From: Ichthyophis bannanicus
Lineage: Eukaryota > Chordata > Amphibia > Gymnophiona > Ichthyophiidae
Reading direction: 5' to 3'
Assembly: GCA_033557465.1 (NCBI GenBank)
Contig: CM066033.1
Location: forward strand, 1,308,169,519 to 1,308,233,518
Length of the DNA stretch: 64,000 nucleotides
The notes beneath the pieces are model-generated. The model did not search any database. It was not told where the DNA came from and was given only the letters and a program-made list of their open reading frames with translations. This document shows positions 10,070-20,027 of this stretch, one piece after another. The translations under genes were made by a program, and so were the position numbers. Positions within the stretch are counted from its first letter, which is position 1. Each line of letters opens with the position of its first letter.

Positions 10070-11140
10070 CTATGAGGTCCTTGAAGTGGTCTGTGAATAG
10101 TTCAGTTTTAAGCAGCTTTCTGAATTCTTTGATGATGTTTGTTGCTCTGAGGTGGTCAGGGAGAGTTCCATATGGCGGGGGCTGCTAGGGTGAAAGCTCG
10201 TTTTGATGTGGTTTGGTTTGTTCTGGTGAAGTCCTCTGGGGTTCTGATGTTGTTCGATGTTCCCTTTCTTCTTGGTCTTTTGCTGTTGTCAGTTGTTATG
10301 AGTTGTTGTAGGCTGTCTGCAGATAGGTTGTTTATTATTTTGAAAGTGGTTAGGAGAACTTTGTAGCGGACTCGTGAGCTGATTGGGAGTCAGTGAAGGT
10401 GGTATAGTATGGGGGTGATGTGTTCGTGGGTTGTACTGTCTGTTATGAGTCTTGCGGCTGTGTTTTGTGCTAGTTGAAGTGGTTGGGTTGATTTTTTTGG
10501 TAGTCCTAGGTAGATGTGGTTGCAATAGTCTAGTGTGGGTGTGATGATGGCTTGGCATACTGTTCGAAAATGCTCGGGAGCTAGGATGGGTTTTGAGTCG
10601 TCTGATTGTCCTCATCTTGACGTAGGCGCTCCTGGTGGTCTTCGCAATGTGGGATTGTAGGTTGAGCTCCCTGTCAAGTGTTATTCCCAGGTATTTTATC
10701 TCTTGTTTTATTGGTATGGTGGCATTGTTCAGGTTGATGGAGGGCGTGGGTGAGAAAGTTTGGTCTCTTGTTATGATCAGTGCTTCGGTTTTGTTATAGT
10801 TTATTGCTAAGTTGTTTTCTTGCAGCCAGTTTGACATTTCTTTGAAGCAGTTGGCTATGTTGGTGTAGTCCGGTTTGGTTAGGTTGATTGGTGTGAATAT
10901 CATTATATCGTCTGCATATACGGTGTATTGAATATTGAAGCTCCTGATGATTGTGCTGATGGGTTGTATGTAAAGGTTGAAAAGCAGGGCGGAGAGTGAT
11001 GAACCTTGTGGGACTCCCTGTGTGACGCTGATGGGTTGAGAGGTCTTTGATCCACATCTGACCTGGAGCTGTCTGTTCTCCAGGTAGGATGTAAACCATC
11101 TCAGGGTGGTGTCGTGTAGGCCGCCTCTTCAAGTCTTGTT
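10070..11140 (-). pseudogene. L2 reverse transcriptase, C-terminal half
   Basis: Frames on the minus strand show VTQGVPQGS-type and VYADDIMIF sequence near 11030-10890, then MSNWLQENNLAINYNKTEALI and EIKYLGITLDRELNLQSHI. The palm motif and thumb are present, but the pieces are in more than one frame. The ISAAFDTVDH box and the endonuclease are missing through 5' truncation. Confidence 0.75.
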
Positions 11141-11145
11141 AGTAG

Positions 11146-13052
11146 GGCTGCTTGTGTTGGTGAGGGCCCTGCTGCCTTCTGCTGAGGTTGATAGGCAGCA
11201 GAAGGCGGGTAAGAAGGATTGTATCTCTTCTTTTTAGAACAGAAAGATTTCTTGGGAAGAACCTTCCTCTTGGATGGGTCAGCTGTTTTCCTGGAAAGAC
11301 ATTCTAGGGTGAGATCATCTGTTTCAATCTCCCCTGTTTTTTCCCTCCAATCCTTGCCAAAAAAGGTTTTCTCCAGTACATGGGATATTGGCCAGTTTAT
11401 CCTGGACCCATTGCACGAGATCTGATGTCTGCAACCTGGCCATACTGATGCCTGTAACCTGGCCCCAATGCAGACTGCTAAAGCTCTGCTTGTTGATGCG
11501 AAGGCATCAAAAGAGGCTCTGGGAAGAAACTTAGAAGTATTTTTGCCTTGCTTGATGAGTGTCAGGAATGCACTATGCTTATCCTCAGGAAACAGGGGCT
11601 GAAAGTTTCCAGATCCCTGGTGACATTATTCAAAAGCATGCACATGTACGAGGTTATTCTGGAGGCCAGCATATACAAGTTTATTCTGGAGGCCAACATG
11701 CATGCTTGGAAGCATTGATGCCCAAAGACATTGAGTGTCCTCGAGTCTCTGCCAGGTGGCATGGATGTTTTTTAAAGAGCTCTTTATTCGACGCATCACA
11801 GATTCCACCCTACTGAGTGGTAGGGAGGCTGAGGTTTTTGGAAGCCTGGGCACTCTGGTACTTGGTATTGAGTCTCTTGCTGACAGAACCATGAGCGGGG
11901 CTTCCCAAATGTGGAGCATAAGATCCTTCAGGATACGATGCACCAGTAAGGTAGCCGCCTCCTTGGGTGTGGTAGGGTATTGGAGTATCTCCAATTCCTC
12001 TGCCCTTGGTTCCTCTTCTGAGGCTACTGTGATGTCAAGCCCTGCTGCCATGTCACATATAAAGTCCTGAAAGGACATATCTTCTGGTGTGGACAGATGC
12101 CGTTCCTGAGGCGGCTAAGGGTCCGAAGAGAAGTCTGGAAGTTCTCGGGAATTGAGTGACCCCTATCAGATTCTGAAAAATTGGAATCAGAGTCCAGTAA
12201 GAAATCAAAGTATTGGCGGTCTTGGGTTTCCACCTCGATGCTTCATGGACATCGAAGGTCGATGCTGATAAAGATACTCAGAGATATCAGAACCGAGACC
12301 CATGGCGGTTTGAGTCTGTTGGATACCGGGGATATCGATTGGTTCTGACGAAGGTATCGACCTCAGGGGTTCCAACAATGCTGGTTCGAGGGCCAGATTT
12401 GGCCCCATATGCCTGACTGTAGGCTCGGTGCCTAAGCCTGCACTCCTGAACCTCTCAATGTTATCAATACCGAGGCTGCCAGGAGTGATGCCAAACTCCT
12501 CTCGAGAGCTAGCATGTGCTGGTCTGGGGAGACAGCTGATGTCTGGGTGGTCATCTATGGGGCTCTGAGCCATTGTCCCAGAACATGGAACTGGTAGCTC
12601 TCTGGAGGTCAATGCCTCAGGAGTGTCCCGGAGCCCCACCTGTGCTTTGGAGGACAGATCCTCCTGCTGGGGCTGTTTGGCTAGCCGGTCTGCATCAGAA
12701 GCAACTCTAGGTAAGTCTCGATGCTATGCTGGATCTTCTCTCTGGCCTTGGTATCGGTGTTTGATGCCACTGCCTAGGATTTGGGAATGGCCAGAGACTT
12801 TGACTTACTTTTGTGTTTGGACTTGAAGAAACCTATCAGACGAAGTCGATGCCCTCCAAGTGGAAGACACTGAAACAGAGCACGAGGCGAACGACGATTC
12901 ATATTTGTCTGGCTCAGTTCTTGAGGCCTCTCTTTGTCAATTGTTTGATGTTCAGGGCCCAAACATTTTAGACACCAGATATGTTCATCAGTGACTGATA
13001 TAGTACCGGCACACTTTGCACATTTTTTAAAACCACCAGTTGGCTTTTCCAT
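11146..13052 (-). pseudogene. DIRS-A gag (continues at 9400-9565 beyond the L2)
   Basis: Begins at 13052 with MEKPTGGFKKCAKCAG and a Cys-rich zinc-binding-like N-terminus (CxxC, then CLKCLGPEH). A low-complexity middle region follows. The conserved domain has PLMVLSARDSIPSTR and LPLSRVESVMRRIKSSLKN near 11900-11760. Frameshifts and stops break it into several ORFs. Its C-terminal part is separated by the L2 insertion. Confidence 0.75.
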
Positions 13053-13234
13053 GCCTTAAAAAAGTTGTCTTCAAGATTGAAGATAAGGCTATGAAGGCCT
13101 AGAGGCCTAGTTTTGTGGTGAAAACCGCAATGAAAATTAAAGTAAAGAAAAAATAAAAATAGAAAGATTTATCGGGACCGGTGTCGACAGTAAGGCAGAA
13201 GCATGAGGCTACACAAAAATAGAGAAGTTTTTCA

Positions 13235-13440
13235 GCGGTGAAAGGAATGATGTGTCCTGCTGGCTCCACAGAAAACGAAGAACTGATGAAGAGAGTTGGG
13301 AAGGTGGGGAAGCAGGCACGCAGGTGCAGTAGAGTGCTCCCAAGGGCTTTCCTATTGGAGCTGGGGAGTGTTCCCACGCGGGATCTGTAGGTGACTTTCA
13401 CCCATATATGAAGACTGCATTCCTGTTTGTTCCTGGAGAT
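13235..13440 (-). repeat. DIRS-A right ITR (5' end of the element)
   Basis: Complementary to the left ITR at 6118-6330: the blocks TCCCAAGGGCTTTCCTATTGG and CCCATATATGAAGACTGCAT are seen, ending CTGGAGAT. In coding orientation it lies upstream of gag, so it probably carries the promoter (family knowledge, not seen directly). Confidence 0.75.
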
Positions 13441-13727
13441 AACAGATATATTGCATAAAATCATCTGTATCATTTATTTTTAAAGAAATTCAATTTTAAT
13501 TTCAGACATTAACTGATTTTCCTTTATACCTATAAGAATCAACATCATACCATATTTAAAAGCAATTTCAGCCTATTCAAATTTCTGGAATCAAGTTCTG
13601 TAAACTAACATACTTAATCAGTGGCTCCCATTTCCTACATGTGCTGCATAATTTGATCTTTCCTGCATGATCTACCACTGCTGAGGAATAAGGCTGACCC
13701 GAGGCATGTGTGAGAATGTCGCTCACA
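13441..13727. other. Low-copy AT-rich sequence
   Basis: Sequence between DIRS-A and the first hairpin. A weak exon-like minus-strand stretch near 13620-13690 was considered and rejected. I see no repeat or RNA gene. Confidence 0.4.
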
Positions 13728-14129
13728 CATGGCTCCACACCTCGAGGAGCCCCGTGCGCACCTGACCGGCTTAAGGTAAGGCTCGAAGCCTGGCTCCCTG
13801 AATCACTTCTGCACAGTTGGGGGAGCATTTTCCTTTTACTCCCATGGCTGTGCTACGTTTCAGCCGCTAGCGCCACTCACTTCATAGAGGCTAAACAGGG
13901 GCACTTCCTATCTTGCACAAGAGACAGAAGTGCCTCTGTTTAACTTCTATGAAGTGAGCGACGCCGGCGGCTGAAACAGCACAGCCACGGGAGAAAAAGG
14001 AAAATGCTTCAGTGACTGTCTACTCCCATAGCTGTGCAGAGATGAGTGGGGGAGCTGGGCTTCGAGCCTCACCGGCTCCCTCTTAAGCCAGTCAGGCGGC
14101 CATGGGGCCCCTCGTGGTATGGAGCCATG
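13728..14129. repeat. Imperfect palindrome of about 400 bp (hairpin or fold-back element)
   Basis: The left arm (13728-13907) and right arm (13927-14129) are inverted copies with the centre near 13917. Matching blocks include CATGGCTCCACACCTCGAGG against CATGGCTCCATACCACGAGG (right arm reverse-complemented) and CACTTCATAGAGGCTAAACA against CACTTCATAGAAGTTAAACA. The right arm carries small extra segments. No transposase is present. The form fits a non-autonomous fold-back or MITE-like element, but no target duplication is clear. Confidence 0.75.
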
Positions 14130-15866
14130 AGGGGGGGGGGGGGGAGAAGCCGCTGGCATTGGAAGAGGACTGCTACTTGGGGCTAGAATGGGAAATAAGC
14201 TAATATTGGGGAATGGGGAGACAGCAACTGAAAGGAACACAATGCTGGGAGGGACTGGAGGGGGGGCTAATATTGGGGGCCAGGATTGGAAAAGGGCTGC
14301 GGCTGGGGGATGGAGGGACTAAAAGGGAGCTGATGCTGGGAGGGACTGGAGGAGGACTGATCCTGGGGGGCTAAGAGTGGAAATGGGATGATGCTGGGGG
14401 ATGGGGAGAATGGGGCTGGGAGGGACTGGAACTAAAAAGGAGCTGATGCTGGGGGAGGACTAGAAGGGAGTGTGGTGGGGGGAGAAAAAAAGAAGCTGGG
14501 GGAGTGAGGACGGAGAGAGTAACATTTTGTGTGGGAGGGAAGAAAAAAGATCATACAGAGGGAAGAGCTGAAAGAGGGGCATAACAATGAATGCTGGGTT
14601 AAGGAGGAAGAAAGGGAGAGTTAATGAATTTCGGAGAAGGAAGTAACTGGATGGGTGCACGGAAGAGATGTAGGAGGCAGTACTGGGGACAGGGAGAAGG
14701 GGGAGGGTAGGGACTGGGAATTAGGTGGAGACTTTAAAATTGGGTGGGAGAAAAGAAGAAGACAGTATCTAAGATTAGCTGGGTATTGGGAAAGTACGTG
14801 GGGAGAGTAAGTGGGGGCCCAAGAGATGGCACAACTCACTGTGCACGCAGCTCCAGCATCGTGCAGTTTCATATTTCTTTCTCTGAGTCAGCAACAGCTG
14901 TTAATGCTGCCTGTAGCATTCACTTCCAGTCTGCAGGGCCATTCATCGGAAGTGAATGCTACAGGCAGCACTGGCTGCTGTGTGCTGACTGAGAGAAGGA
15001 AAGATAAAGCTGGGGACCGTGCTATGAAATCTTTCTTCTGCTAACTCAGAAAAAGAAAGAACACGCCAGGGATGGTGTTATATATAAATATCTAGAGAGA
15101 GAGAGAGAGGTGGATTTTAAGTTATGAGAGAGAAGGGATATATTGGCCTGGAATGGAGAGGAACAGGGGAGAGAGAGAAGATGCTGCGCTGAGAAGGGAG
15201 ATAAGAGAGATGCCGGACTACTGCAGGGGGAGAGGTAGGAGAAGGGGAAGGGGATAGAAAGCTGATGGCCTATGGGGGGTGGTCTATGGTGGGGGAAAAG
15301 GGCTGGAGAAGAAGAAGAGAAAGCATGAGATGCTGGACTTTGGGGGGTAAAGCAGAAGGGTGAGGGGATTGGGAAATGCTGAATTGAGGTGGTGAGAAAG
15401 AGAGGGAGGAAATGGTGGGCATGACGGACTATGTGAGAGAGGTCATGGGAAGCTGGCAAGAAGATGAATGAGAGCAGAATGATGATTACAGAGGGCTGAA
15501 ATGTGGTAATAGGGAGTGGGTGAAAGACAGAGGAGAATAAGAGACTAGCGAAGGAGAGAGATGAGAAATGGAGGAGCTGGGCTGGAGGGTAGAAGAGTAG
15601 ATGGAAAGTTTCTAGGTGAAAAGTCAAAAGGGGATTGAGGATGGATGGTTGAACATGAGTAGATGAATGAGTAAAGAAAGAAACGGAGAAAAGAACAAAA
15701 AGCGAAAGATCAGTATGTCAGAGGTGAATATAGACAGAAAATGGAAAAAAATAGAAGGACAAATGGACAGCAGACAATGGAGAGTTAGCAGAAGACACAA
15801 AGAAAACAAAAGAGAGAGACAGAGACAATAGCGACGGAAAAATAAAATGCCCAAAGAACAAAGGTA
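14130..15866 (+). repeat. Purine-rich, G-rich tract with degenerate short repeats
   Basis: The plus strand is overwhelmingly G and A for about 1.7 kb. From 14270 to 14460 units like GCTGATGCTGGGAGGGACTGG recur in degenerate tandem form. A GA dinucleotide run lies at 15093-15110. The long minus-strand ORFs here are consequences of stop-poor pyrimidine-rich sequence and are not genes. A second hairpin (14845-15030) interrupts the tract. Confidence 0.7.
14845..15030. repeat. Second imperfect palindrome
   Basis: A perfect 23-bp inverted core lies at 14904-14926 (TGCTGCCTGTAGCATTCACT plus TCC) and 14948-14970, separated by a 21-base loop. Weaker complementarity extends to about 14845 and 15030. 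It differs in sequence from the first palindrome. Confidence 0.75.
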
Positions 15867-15869
15867 GAA

Positions 15870-16238
15870 AATGTGTAGTTACTCACCTGTAACATGTGTT
15901 CTCCGGAAACAGCAGGAACAGTCCTCACATATGGGTGACATGGGCGCAGATGGAACCCGTGCGGAACCTTTCCCCAGCTTACAAAGAAAGCCTTTGGGAA
16001 ATGCTACCCCGCATGTGTGTCCCCTTCCCAACCTGGGGTGCCATCTTGCTCAGTCAGATGACATAACTAGGACGGTAGTAAAATTAAAATAAGGTAGGGA
16101 GCCTGGAGCTAGGGAGTCCCATATGTGAGGACTGATTCCTGCTGTTCCCGAAGAACAAGTTACATGTGAGTAAGTATGCTTTCTCCAGGAATAAGCAGGA
16201 AGTCAGTCCTCACATATGGGACTCCCTAGCTCCAGGCT
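15870..16238 (-). repeat. DIRS-B left ITR (15870-16060) and ICR (16101-16238)
   Basis: The left ITR starts ATGTGTAGTTACTCACC. The ICR holds the two joined end complements (ACATGTGAGTAAGTATGC and TTTCTCCAGGAATAAGCAGG). Unlike the other copies, the ICR is flanked by a perfect 34-bp inverted repeat, 16101-16134 against 16205-16238, which includes CTAGGGAGTCCCATATGTGA. Confidence 0.8.
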
Positions 16239-16389
16239 GCAGAGGACCACACCAAGACAGCACCAACAGCGACCAATCAGGTAGCCGTGAGTTGCAGAAG
16301 ATGAATCCCCACAGAAACTCTGCAAGACACTAGCGTCCAGCGACACTATCACTCCGGTAGCCTAAACACAGAAGGGTCGGAGGGCAGGA

Positions 16390-17480
16390 GTTGCCTACAC
16401 CCCAAGACTATTATGGAGTACTGCCTGGCCAAAGGCACTGTTCCTGTGGGACTCGCTCTCCAGGAAGTCGTGAGCTGCGAATATACGAATTGAAGACCAT
16501 GTGGCGGCCTTGCAGATTTTCATCACCGGTACTGAGCAGAGGTTGGCCACTGATGTGGCCATTGTCCTCACGCAATGCGCTGTGATCTGGTGCTCAAGGG
16601 AGAGGCCAACTCACTGATAGGCGAGGGTAATACAGTCTGCCACCCAAGTGGACAGAGTTTGCTTAGGTCATGGAGAGCCCCAGTCTACTGGGGACATAAG
16701 ACACGAAAAGATGAGGAGCTTTCCAATGGGTCCGAGTCCGCTGTAAGTAGAAGGACAGGGCCCGCTTGCAATCTAGTGCATGAAGTATTAGTTCCTCCCT
16801 CCCGGCGTGAAGGGGGGGGAGGACCACCTCTTGGTTGAGGTGGAAAGGAGATACCACCTTCGGGAGGAACTTGGGGTATGTGCGGAGCACCACCCTGTTC
16901 ATATAGAACCTCATATATGGCGGATCCGCCACCAGGGCCTGGAATTTGCTCACCCTTCAAGCAGACATGAGGACCACCAGGAAAGTCAAAGATAGGTATC
17001 TCAGGTGGCTTGAATGGCGGTTTAGTGAGCTTGGAGAGCACCACATTGAGATCCCATTCTGCTGGCAGAGGGGGGCTTTGATAACAGGAGGCCCCGGAGG
17101 AACCTAGAGACCAGGGGTTGGACTGAGAGTGGTTTTCCCTTAATAGGGTGGAGGTGCACGGCTATGGCGCTCAGGTGCACCCTCTCAGAGTTTGATTTCA
17201 GCCTGGTGTGCAACAGGTTAATAGGTATTGAAGTATGGAGTTGCAGGAGAAGGGATTTTCCCCCCTTTCAGCAGCTATGCTGTTAGCAACCCCAGATTGG
17301 GGTGCAGTAGGAAGCCCTTCTCCTGGGACAGTATGTCCGGAGTTTGATCCAGTGGGACTGGGAGCGCAACAGAGGGAACCATGGTTGCCTGGGCCATCTG
17401 GGGGCGATCAGTGTAACAGATGCCTTCTTGCTCTGGACCTTGAATAGGGTCTTGGCAACTAGGGGTGGGGTCAGTGGGAA
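16390..17480 (-). pseudogene. DIRS-B tyrosine recombinase, degenerate
   Basis: Recognisable pieces in several frames: LKSNSERVHLSAIAVH (17213-17022), KFQALVADPPYMRFYMNRVV and FLPKVVSPFHLNQEVVLP (16953-16800), ALDCKRALSFYLQRTRTHW. Compared with sister copies the first catalytic Arg box (SARRxSELQAL) reads in disrupted form near 16950. Frameshifts make the protein unreadable as a whole. Confidence 0.7.
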
Positions 17481-18314
17481 TCCTTAGAGCAGGCCCTCAG
17501 ACCACGAGATCAGTAAGGCATCTGCTGTCATTCTCCCTGGGTGCGGCTGTCATGAGCAGAAGCAGGGAAGCTGTGTATTGTCCGGGGAGGCAAAAAGGTC
17601 CATCAAAGGCCTGCCGAAGAGGTGGAAGAGCCTCCTTGCCACCATGGGGTTCAAGCGCCACTCATGTGGGCGAAGGACTCTGCTTAGTCCGTCCGCTATG
17701 CAATTAACCTGTCCTGGTAGGTATACCTCTCACAGGAGCATGTTGTTACGCACCATGAAGGAGAGGAGGGCCACTGCATCCTGGCAGAGGGAGTACGAGC
17801 CCATGCCCCCCTGCTTGTTGATATAAACCATGGCAACCTGGTTGTCTGTCTGGATCAGGACCGGACGGTGTCGCAGGCAGTGGCGGAACACTCGCAGGGC
17901 CAGGAAGATTGCCTTGAGTTCCAGGATATTGATCTGCAAAAGCAACTCCTCCTGGGACCAGCTGTCTTTTGTTCAGCAGTCTCTGCAATGCACCCAACCA
18001 AACCCAGGAGGGAGGTGTCTGTGGTGCGGGTGCCTGGAATGGCATTCCCGCCTGGAGGTGGCGCAAGTTTTGCCACTGGATGAGGGACTCCTCCAGTTGG
18101 TGGGTAACTCTGACCCTGTCCCATAGCCTGCCCATGGCTTGAGTCCACTGTGAGCGGAGGAACCAGTGGGCTGTCTGCATGTGTAGGTGGGCTAATGATG
18201 TGATGTGGACCGTTGAGGCAATGCAGCCTAGTAGCCGGAGACGAGTCAGTATGGACCGGTGGTGTTGTACCTCTCCTGCCAGGTGCATGAGGCGGTCTGC
18301 CCTTCCTCTTGGGA
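17465..18314 (-). pseudogene. DIRS-B RNase H and methyltransferase-like region, 3' part
   Basis: Readable minus-strand pieces: LLGCIASTVHITSLAHLHMQ (18288 onward), the RNase H segment NILELKAIFLALRVF and LIQTDNQVAMVYINKQGGMG (17945-17800), and the region ending in the methyltransferase-like segment near 17480. Frameshifts separate them. The upstream continuation of this ORF is found after DIRS-C, from 26628. Confidence 0.75.
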
Positions 18315-18705
18315 GAAACCATAGTTACTCACCTGTATCAGGTGACCTCCGGAAACAGCAGGAATTTAGTCTTCACATATGGGTATTGTTGGTACCGACA
18401 GAGCCTGTGCAGGAACACTCCCCAGCATCCAATTAGAAAGCTTTTGGGAGCATCCCACAGCGCCTGCGTGCTGCCTTCCCACCTTTCCCAAATGTCTCTC
18501 TCCAGTTGAGTTTAAAGCTGAGACAAAGAGAGAAAGAGAGGGAGAGAGAAAAAGAGAGAGATAGAGAGATACAACTCCTAGAGGAGGTGGGTGTGTTGTG
18601 AAGACTAGATTCCTGCTGTTCCCGGAGATCACCTGTTACAGGTGAGTAACTATGCTATCTCCAGGAACAAGCAGGAATGTAGTCTTCACATATGGGGACT
18701 CCCTA
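18315..18705 (-). repeat. DIRS-C left ITR (18318-18500), GA-rich run and ICR (18597-18705)
   Basis: The left ITR has ATAGTTACTCACCTGTATCA and TTCACATATGGGTATTG. A GAGA-rich simple sequence (about 18520-18572) follows; DIRS-F has a shorter version in the same place. The ICR joins CACCTGTTACAGGTGAGTAA and CTATCTCCAGGAACAAGCAG, the complements of the two ends. Confidence 0.8.
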
Positions 18706-18839
18706 GCTACAGATGCCAGGGAGAAACCCCAGAAGTTGTGTGCCCTTTTGAAAGGGCTCCACTTCCCCCCATGGATCTCTGGCATCCTACCAGGGATGGT
18801 GGGTAGGAGTTGATTAAGTATGGAACAGGTGATGAAGAA

Positions 18840-19994
18840 CAGCCTGACCAAACAAGGCATCCCGGCGGGAATCCTTGTCCAAGCAGTAATGGGCTGTGAA
18901 GGTATGAACCGAGGTCCAGGTAGCTGCTCAACAGATGTCGTCGATAGACACAGAGTGAAGATGAGCCATAGAGGCTGCCATGGCTCTCACATTGTGCGCT
19001 GTGACATGGCCTTCAAGAGGAAGGTTCTTACTAGGATAGGCAAAAGATATACACTGTGTAATCCAGTTTGACAGTGTCCTTTTGGAGACTAGAAATCCTA
19101 AATGACTAGGATCAAAAGCAACAAAGAGTTCAGAGGACTTTCTATGTTGCTGCGTCCTTTGCAAGTAAAAGGCCAAAGCTCTTTACAGTCCAAAGTATGA
19201 AGATTCCTTTCTGCATTAGAGGCATTAGGCCTTGGGAAAAAAAACAGGAAGGTAAACTGCTTGGTTTAAATGAAAAGGTGAAACCACCTTCGGCATAAAG
19301 TGAGGATGAGTCCTAAGGACTACCTTATCATGATCGAACCTTGTATAAGGAGGATCAGCCACCAATGCTTGCAATTCACTGATGCGATGTGCTGATGTGA
19401 TTGCAATAAGAAAAATAACCTTCCAGGGAAGGAATTTCAAAGAGGTAGTAGCTAATGGTTCAAAAGGCGGCTTCATGAGCTGGCCAAGAACCAGATTTAA
19501 ATCCCATGCCACCGGTGGTGGCTTAACGGGAGGCTTAGTTAGAAGAAGGCCTCTCATAAATCTCGCTATGATAGGATGAGAGGAAATAGATTGTCCATTT
19601 AAAGGCTTGAGAGAAGCTGCAATAGCACTCAAATGAACTCTCACTGAAATGGTCTTAAGCCCTGCATTAGACAAATGAAAGAGATATACCAGTAATGATT
19701 CCAGAGGTATTGCAAGAGGGTTAAGACCCTTCTGCGAACACCATATGGTAAACCTTTTCACTTGAAAGCATAAGAGTGTCTTGTAGATGGTTTCCTGGAA
19801 GCATAAAGGATATCCTTTACTTGCTGAGAAAGGTTAAGACCATGAAGTTCTAGGCTTTCAGCAACCAGGCCCTGAGATGTAGAGACTGGGGATTGGGATG
19901 CCACAGCATCCCGTCCTCCTGGGATAGAAACATAGAAACATGATGACAGAAAAAGACCACAAGGCCCATCTAGTCTGTCCTTCCATAACAACAA
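18840..19994 (-). pseudogene. DIRS-C tyrosine recombinase, disrupted by a stop and frameshifts
   Basis: N-terminal part 19994-19758 (STRHSYAFK), central ORF 19761-19225 with VRVHLSAIAASLKPLNGQ, the catalytic Arg box TSAHRISELQALV (Arg kept) and TRFDHDKVVLRTHPHFMPKV, C-terminal ORF 19176-18928 with the HxxR box TAHNVRAM. The ORF then hits TGA at 18928-18930, where DIRS-F has CGA (DICRAATW), a CpG-type C-to-T change. Beyond the stop the Tyr box TAHYCLD is still present. At least one frameshift lies near 19180-19225. Confidence 0.8.
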
Positions 19995-20020
19995 CTACAA
20001 CATAGAAACATGACAACAGA
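19922..20020 (-). mobile_element. CR1 3' UTR fragment inside DIRS-C
   Basis: About 100 bp are the reverse complement of the 3' end of the outer CR1 at 5060-5124, including TAGAAACATAGAAACATGAT and AAGACCACAAGGCCCATCTA. DIRS-F at 43440 lacks it and reads straight through, so it is an insertion into C, with about 20 bp of C lost. Confidence 0.8.
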
Positions 20021-20027
20021 TCCCAAC

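Larger units (their letters stand above)
9566..11145 (-). mobile_element. L2-like LINE, 5'-truncated, inserted in DIRS-A gag
   Basis: The element carries the C-terminal RT region on the minus strand. Its 3' tail faces left (TTTATTTATTT, then TGGTATACCGCCTTATCATG in plus orientation). The 5' truncation is at about 11145. DIRS-A gag sequence resumes on both sides (GGTTGAGGCTTACAATCC before 9566 and GGCTGCTTGTGTTGG after 11145). No target duplication could be recognised. Confidence 0.8.
6118..13440 (-). mobile_element. DIRS-A, degenerate DIRS retrotransposon with an L2 insertion
   Basis: Complete in outline: left ITR and ICR at 6118-6475, tyrosine recombinase, RT-RNase H-methyltransferase region, gag, right ITR ending in CTGGAGAT at 13433-13440. 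It is coded on the minus strand. About 1.58 kb of its length is an L2-like LINE in the gag 3' part (9566-11145). Frameshifts, stops and catalytic changes are found in all genes. By ITR sequence (TAGTCTTCACATATGGG type) it groups with DIRS-C and DIRS-F. Confidence 0.85.

Noticed and set aside
13620..13690. Short minus-strand stretch with CSTC-like residues and a GTATGT after it
   Set aside because: Only about 24 codons, no recognised motif, acceptor not convincing.
15046..15854. Long minus-strand ORFs rich in Leu, Ser, Pro and Phe
   Set aside because: They lie in the purine-rich tract and arise because its complement lacks stop codons.
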